Positions 59,597 through 64,000 of a stretch of 64,000 nt of DNA are shown here, piece after piece (within the stretch, counting starts at the first letter, position 1; the number at the start of each line of letters is the position of its first letter). The notes beneath the pieces were generated by a model. The model ran no database searches, was not told the DNA's origin, and was given only the letters and a program-made list of their open reading frames with translations. Source of the DNA: Acidobacteriaceae bacterium (GTDB lineage: Bacteria; Acidobacteriota; Terriglobia; Terriglobales; Acidobacteriaceae). The DNA lies in the NCBI GenBank assembly GCA_003134855.1, contig PLCS01000007.1, positions 133,011 to 197,010 of the forward strand, written 5' to 3'. Made by a program: the position numbers and the translations under genes.

Positions 59597-60910
59597 TCAC
59601 TTCCGGGAGAGAAGGGGATCTCCTTCGGCGGCGCGCGAAAGATAGATCCACAGATAGAAGATGGCTACTATCAGCAGGATCAGCGAGGCGGGCCTTATCA
59701 GCAGAACGGTCAGCATCTTTCCGAAGATGCTGGCAGTGCCGATATGAAGGTTCTTCGCGAGAATACTGAGAATCGCCAACGGAATATCCGCGGTAAAGAC
59801 AAGCCCCGCTGTAGTGATCAGCAGCGCAGGCCACCGGGCCGGGCCGCCCTCGGCCCATAGCATGGCGCAGGCGGGGATGGCGAGCAGCAAGAGCTTCGCA
59901 TCCCATGGCCGATGATAGGTCACCAGCATGGTGAGAGCTGTAACGGCCGCGAGCGCAAGCCAGGCGTTCGACAGCGTGAAGCGCGACCGCAGCGCGCGCA
60001 CCGCGCCTGCCAGCAGAAGCGCTCCACAGAGCAGATAGCTGATGGGATTGTAGAAGCCTGGATCGTCCCGGAAGATGCTGATGGCAGCCTGCAGATCGAC
60101 CACTGTGCTGGCGCTGCCGCCGTTGAGGGAAGATGGGCCCGGTTCATTGATGCCGCCGGGCGCGGAAATGGCTGACAAATTGGATTGCCAGTCCGACCTC
60201 CAATGCGGCGCTACGTGCGAAAGCCACAGAAAGGCGGACACGCCCAGGAGAGCGGTTACCAGCAGAGTTTGCAGCGCGCGTTTCCGATAGGGCGCGCCCG
60301 CCAGCAGAAGATAGAGCCAGACCAGTCCCGCATCATGGGGCTTGATGGCCAGGCTGACCGCAAGGCATAGGATGCCGGCCCACAGAAACCGCGCCTCAAA
60401 GAAACACCAGACGGCCACCACGCACAGGCTTACAGCGATTCCGGCCGTATTGCCGGTGCAAAAGATCTCCTCGCAGTTGGCCATCAGGAAGCAGATCAGC
60501 AAGAGGGTGATGTTGGGCGCATATCGTGCGCCAAGATTCCACATCAGCAGGGCGGCAAGGATAAGAACGCCCGCGGTGAAGGTCATCCACAGCACATGGG
60601 CGGGTCCCCAGGGGAGCAGCGCAAAGGGAACCGTGAAGAGGAGTGTGGTGGGCATGTTTACAAATAACGTCACGGCCTGGCGAGCCTGGATGGTCTCTGA
60701 CGGACGTTCGCCGCCCTCGCTGCGGTAAACCGCCTCCAGCTCGCTAACTTTGTATGGATTGTGGTGCTGAATCAGGCAGCGCGTGCCGTAGTAAACTGCC
60801 CGGAAATCCACCCACCCGTTCCCGGTCTGCCCCACGGCGGAACCCCACAGAATGGAAATCCCGCTGGCCAGCAGAATCCAAACCAGAGCATTGCGCCGCG
60901 TCGTGGTCAT
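59597..60910 (-). CDS. GT87/DUF2029-type membrane glycosyltransferase
   Basis: The 437-residue integral membrane protein has about ten helices. An early acidic motif (VDFRAVYYGTRCLIQHHNPYKV, about 33-54) and the LAVSLAIKPHDAGLVWLYLLLAG stretch match the GT87/DUF2029 arabinofuranosyl- or mannosyltransferase-like group, which uses polyprenyl-phospho-sugars on the outer side of the membrane. It follows a close paralogue with a four-base overlap. The start at 60910 removes a non-conserved frame that runs into that paralogue. Confidence 0.85.
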   Translation of the reverse strand: MTTTRRNALVWILLASGISILWGSAVGQTGNGWVDFRAVYYGTRCLIQHHNPYKVSELEAVYRSEGGERPSETIQARQAVTLFVNMPTTLLFTVPFALLPWGPAHVLWMTFTAGVLILAALLMWNLGARYAPNITLLLICFLMANCEEIFCTGNTAGIAVSLCVVAVWCFFEARFLWAGILCLAVSLAIKPHDAGLVWLYLLLAGAPYRKRALQTLLVTALLGVSAFLWLSHVAPHWRSDWQSNLSAISAPGGINEPGPSSLNGGSASTVVDLQAAISIFRDDPGFYNPISYLLCGALLLAGAVRALRSRFTLSNAWLALAAVTALTMLVTYHRPWDAKLLLLAIPACAMLWAEGGPARWPALLITTAGLVFTADIPLAILSILAKNLHIGTASIFGKMLTVLLIRPASLILLIVAIFYLWIYLSRAAEGDPLLSRK

Positions 60911-62223
60911 CTTCCGCCTCTCTCTGGCTCGCGCCGCAGATACGCCCACAGATAGAAGATGCCCATCGCCAGCAAGATGAGCGGAGTGGGCCGCAGCAGC
61001 ACAGCGGTCAGTGTCTCCGCGGAGAGCCCCGCTGTGGCTACGTGTCTGTTCCCAACGGCGACGCTGATCATTTCCAGTGGAATATCCGAGGTGAAGACAA
61101 TTCCCGCGGTATTCACCAGAAGCGCGATCCAGCGAGCCGGGCCGCCCTCGGCCCACAGCATGGCGCAGGCCGGAATCGAGAGCAGCAAGAGCTTCGCATC
61201 ATAGCACCGATGATAGGTGATGAGCATCGTGAGAGGCACGACCGCCGCGAGCGCCGGCCAGGCACTGCGCCGCGAGATGCGCGCCCGGAGAGTGTGGATT
61301 GCGCCGATCAGCAGAAGCGTTCCGCAGACAAGATAGCTGACCGAATTGTAGAAGCGCGGATCGTTCCGGAAGGCACTAATGGTGGATTGAAGGTTGATGA
61401 TCATGCTCGGGCAGCTTCCGCTAATCGCGGAGTCAGGCCCTCGATTGATGAGACCGCCCGGCTGCGAAGCGGCCTGAAGATTGGAGTGCAGTTCCTGCAT
61501 CCAATGCGGCGCAACACTAGTGACCCACAGGACTGCCGGCAAACCCAAAGCAGCGGTCAGCGCCAGGGTTTGCAGCGCGCGCTTCCGATAGACCCCGCCC
61601 GCCAGCAAAAAATAGAGCCAGACCAAGCCTGAGTCATGGGGCTTGATCGCGAGGCTGACCGCCAGGAACAAAATGCCGGCCGGCACAAACCGTTCCTCAA
61701 GAAAGCACCAGGCGGCCATCACGCAAAGGCCTACGGCGATTCCGGCGGGATTGCCTGATTTCATCAGAATTTCGCTGTTGGCAAGAACGAAGCAAATCAG
61801 GAAGAGGGATATGCCTGGAGAAGAGTCACCCGCGAGCTTCCACATCAGAAAAGCGGCAAGGAAAAGGCTCCCGGCGATGAAAGTCATCCAGAGTATGTGC
61901 GCCAGCCCCCACGGCAGCATCGCGAAGGGAACAGAAACAATGAATGCTGTCGGCAAGTACATATTCAGCGTAAGAATATCCGTGAGTTCGCCCGAGGAGG
62001 CTCCGCCATCCGCCAGATAGACACGCAGCGGCTCACCTGCTTTGTAGGGATCGCTGTGTTGAAGCAAGCATCGCGCGGAATAGTAGACCGCTTTGAAATC
62101 GAACAGCCCGTAGGGCGAGGCGCGCTCGATGGAAGAGCCCCAGAATACAGAGATTCCGCAGCACAACAGCAGCCAAACCAGAGCAGTCCGCCGCCTCCTT
62201 GTCATGTCCATGCTTGGTTTCAT
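60907..62223 (-). CDS. GT87/DUF2029-type membrane glycosyltransferase, paralogue
   Basis: The 438-residue protein is alike along its whole length to its neighbour: LFDFKAVYYSARCLLQHSDPYKA, LAVSLAIKPHDSGLVWLYFLLAG, and PACAMLWAEGGPARW in both. The pair arose by tandem duplication. The start is uncertain among ATGs at 62223, 62211 and 62205; none has a strong ribosome site. Translation of the next gene is coupled through ATGA at 60907-60910. Confidence 0.85.
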   Translation of the reverse strand: MKPSMDMTRRRRTALVWLLLCCGISVFWGSSIERASPYGLFDFKAVYYSARCLLQHSDPYKAGEPLRVYLADGGASSGELTDILTLNMYLPTAFIVSVPFAMLPWGLAHILWMTFIAGSLFLAAFLMWKLAGDSSPGISLFLICFVLANSEILMKSGNPAGIAVGLCVMAAWCFLEERFVPAGILFLAVSLAIKPHDSGLVWLYFLLAGGVYRKRALQTLALTAALGLPAVLWVTSVAPHWMQELHSNLQAASQPGGLINRGPDSAISGSCPSMIINLQSTISAFRNDPRFYNSVSYLVCGTLLLIGAIHTLRARISRRSAWPALAAVVPLTMLITYHRCYDAKLLLLSIPACAMLWAEGGPARWIALLVNTAGIVFTSDIPLEMISVAVGNRHVATAGLSAETLTAVLLRPTPLILLAMGIFYLWAYLRREPERGGR

Positions 62224-62408
62224 ACTACAAGAATACCGGCCTCCTGGGACCGGAGGCAGGGTCGAGCGGGGTATGATTGCGACCAGAAAAGACGGTCGAA
62301 AAAGCATGGGAGAGAACGTAGCGGCAATCGTGATGCCCCGCGAATCTCTCCCGCGCAGCTACAAGGGGAACAGTTTTGGCGCCAATTTCGTGCCCGGCCG
62401 GAGATCAT

Positions 62409-62603
62409 CTAGACGGTGGCACTGAACTGCGTGGCTAAATTGCTGAAGATCGTGGAGATGACGTTTGCCAACGCACGGTTAGATGCGGTGATCAATAACG
62501 CAATTAGGGAAATGACCAAGGCGTATTCAAAAATATCCTGGCCATCCACTTGCGATATCCAGCACTGCAGTCGGAAGACGAGCCTATGATATCCGGGCCA
62601 CAT
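62409..62603 (-). CDS. Flp/Fap-type pilin, diverged
   Basis: The 64-residue protein has a Flp-like pilin core QVDGQDIFEYALVISLIALLITASNRALANVISTIFSNLATQFSATV. Residues after the G-Q-D-x-x-E-Y-A motif form the hydrophobic assembly helix. The N-terminal part (residues 1-17) lacks the basic leader of its neighbour, so processing by a TadV-type peptidase is uncertain. No tad/cpa genes are seen in the window. Confidence 0.78.
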   Translation of the reverse strand: MWPGYHRLVFRLQCWISQVDGQDIFEYALVISLIALLITASNRALANVISTIFSNLATQFSATV

Positions 62604-62735
62604 CGGATTGCCTCATTGTGAGTTGGGCTCACCCGAACCTTAGCCGGAGAGATACGCCTTCTCGCCAAATCTGGCGGACGCATCTCTCCTGCGAAGGCGC
62701 TGGGATGGTTTGTCCTGACGGTATATTGACAGGAG

Positions 62736-62930
62736 TTAGACGGTGCTTGAGAACTGGGTCGCGATGTTTGAGAACGCGATGCTGATGGCGTTGGCCAAAG
62801 TTCTCATGGCAACGGTGGCGCCGAGGGCTATCAAAGCAAGAACCAAGGCATATTCAACCAGATCCTGGCCTTCTTCGCGGTCCATCAGGTCCTGGAACTT
62901 CACATACATCTTGAGAAGCATGGTGTTCAT
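62736..62930 (-). CDS. Flp family type IVb pilin
   Basis: The 64-residue prepilin (MNTMLLKMYVKFQDLMDREEGQDLVEYALVLALIALGATVAMRTLANAISIAFSNIATQFSSTV) has the basic leader and the E-E-G-Q-D-L-V-E-Y-A cleavage/assembly motif. GGGGAG precedes the ATG at 62930. The C-terminal 20 residues are nearly identical in layout to the copy at 62409, so the two are tandem duplicates about 130 bases apart. They assemble into tight adherence pili if the tad machinery exists elsewhere. Confidence 0.9.
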   Translation of the reverse strand: MNTMLLKMYVKFQDLMDREEGQDLVEYALVLALIALGATVAMRTLANAISIAFSNIATQFSSTV

Positions 62931-63380
62931 TTGTGTTCTCCCCGTAAGTTGATTTTCCCAGCCGAGGCCGGGGCACTCTATCTTGTGCAAGTGTAATGCC
63001 ATTCAGCAAAAATCGTAATATTCTTATATAACAATAACTTACGAAAATAATTGGGCAAAAATGTGCATGTAAGTGTAAACAATTGTATACAGTTCAATCC
63101 CGGCCTCCCGAACCTGTATACAGGACACTGAAGTACCGAACCGGAAGACGAAAGTAATTAAAGACCGCATTGAATTCGCGCTGGGCGCTCGCCTCACAAG
63201 AACCTGATCCCGCGCAGCACAGTGGTCCCTCGGAGGAAGTAAAATAGCGTCCATGGCAACCAAGATATATGTCTCCACAAACCGGGAAGCAGATCGTGAT
63301 ACCCTCGCGCTGCCGCACGCCACCGAGCGGCGCATGCGCATCCAAACATCCAGCGGAATCCAGCAGTCCTGGAGTCATAA
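62931..63380. other. AT-rich intergenic region upstream of the pilin gene
   Basis: About 450 bases without a gene. The part at 63005-63100 is much more AT-rich than its surroundings and contains repeated TGTA(A)G/TGTATAC motifs. It is the likely promoter area of the pilin gene and of the divergent GT87-type gene. Confidence 0.55.
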
Positions 63381-64000
63381 ATGAGGATGACCGGAGAACG
63401 GCTCACACGGCAAAAAATACTCGGCACTGCCGCAGTACTGCCATTCGTTTCCGTTTGCGGCCTGGCCGCGGGGTTTACCGTGGGAGTATTCTGCTTCGCA
63501 TTGATCTCAGTCAACGGTCCGGCTACCCGCGATTACATCTTCTTCTGGGCCACCGGCCAGCAACTGGCGCACCATGCCAATCCCTATGATGAAGCTGCCA
63601 TGGCGCGGATCGAGCGCTCGGTGGGGACGCCGGCGACGAATAGAATTGGCTTCATGAGGAACCCTCCCTGGGCGCTTCCGCTGGTCTATCCGCTGGGGTT
63701 CCTCAGTCCGCGGGCGGGATGGCTGCTGTGGTCCTTGTTCATGCTCGCGTGCCTTGCAGTTTCCATTCGCCTGCTTTGGATCCTGTACGGCCGGCCGAGG
63801 AATTCCCGGTACTTGATTGGGCTTTCCTTCGGACCGGCTCTGCTTTGCCTGATCTACGGGCAAACATCTCTCCTTCTGCTGCTCGGTTTGACGCTGTTTC
63901 TGCGCCTGCATCGCACACAGCCCTTTTTGGCTGGAAGCGCGCTTGCGCTTTGCGCGCTGAAGCCTCATCTTTTTTTGCCCTTCGGCGCCGCGCTGCTGGC
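63381..64000 (+). CDS. GT87/DUF2029-type membrane protein, partial at window end
   Basis: The frame from ATG 63381 is open to the last base. It encodes at least 206 residues with several helices, an early YIFFWATGQQLAHHANPYDEAAM, the FMRNPPWALPLVYPLGFL segment and LALCALKPHLFLPF, which match the two minus-strand GT87 relatives. The C-terminal half lies outside the window. It is divergent from the pilin gene. GGAG is found ten bases before the ATG. Confidence 0.82.
   Translation, partial: MRMTGERLTRQKILGTAAVLPFVSVCGLAAGFTVGVFCFALISVNGPATRDYIFFWATGQQLAHHANPYDEAAMARIERSVGTPATNRIGFMRNPPWALPLVYPLGFLSPRAGWLLWSLFMLACLAVSIRLLWILYGRPRNSRYLIGLSFGPALLCLIYGQTSLLLLLGLTLFLRLHRTQPFLAGSALALCALKPHLFLPFGAALL

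Noticed and set aside
1-64000. tRNA, rRNA or CRISPR array
   Set aside because: No cloverleaf-like T-loop signatures, no rRNA-like conserved blocks and no regularly spaced repeats with unique spacers were noticed by eye; the only tandem unit, at 13761, has no spacers. A tRNAscan run would be needed to be sure.

Overview
The window looks like a piece of chromosome from an Acidobacteriota bacterium, probably of the Terriglobia/Acidobacteriaceae type. This is inferred from moderately high GC, many short hairpin repeats between genes, and a typical gene mix: GH78 rhamnosidase, mannonate dehydratase, DUF502, a PRC/MgtE-N/CBS protein beside an NRAMP-like carrier, and a solitary GvpL/F protein. No rRNA, tRNA or CRISPR array was recognised. 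Most genes are ordinary chromosomal ones.

Layout. 0-9.5 kb: MgtC/DUF4010 membrane protein, a small DUF4062-like protein, a minus-strand run of three phage-tail-collar paralogues plus a GNAT acetyltransferase, aroB, ubiE/menG, a long CDF metal transporter, an aquaglyceroporin and an ICMT-like membrane methyltransferase. 9.5-15.7 kb: SurA-like PPIase with a lysine-rich tail, pdxT, a 316-bp MITE-like element, a cytochrome oxidase subunit III gene, a methyltransferase and a secreted protein. 15.8-19.3 kb: pstC-pstA-pstB-phoU operon without pstS. 19.4-26.3 kb: GH78 rhamnosidase, XRE regulator, aldo/keto reductase, rhomboid protease and purH.

26.5-30.1 kb is a clean mobile element: 28-bp perfect terminal inverted repeats, an 8-bp target duplication (ATCTTTGC) on both sides, an IS1-type DDE transposase, and five passenger genes. 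One passenger is a proteasome-beta-like Ntn hydrolase and another is a zinc-ribbon-like protein overlapping it head to head. This is the most notable thing in the window. It has landed 54 bp upstream of a beta-propeller gene that forms an operon with a LolC/E-type permease.

33.8-45.4 kb: a lipoprotein, a Phd/VapC module, HAD phosphatase, lytic transglycosylase, UPF0104 membrane protein, HigBA, DUF502, SDR and mannonate dehydratase, GvpL/F, an STAS/anti-sigma kinase pair, and ParDE. 45.5-55.7 kb: secreted protein, PRC-MgtE_N-CBS protein, nitronate-monooxygenase-like protein, NRAMP-like carrier with altered binding motifs, orphan HigA and smc. 55.7-64 kb: a GT2 plus STELLO/DUF288-like pair, KDPG aldolase and KDG kinase, then Flp pilins surrounded by GT87-type membrane proteins, the last one cut by the window edge.

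Working together: the SDR, ManD, KDG kinase and KDPG aldolase make a plausible hexuronate route to pyruvate and glyceraldehyde 3-phosphate, complementing the GH78 enzyme in plant-polymer use. Several families of short palindromic repeats punctuate gene ends. One family supplies stop codons to three genes and the C-terminus of a fourth, and one palindrome sits in frame inside purH.
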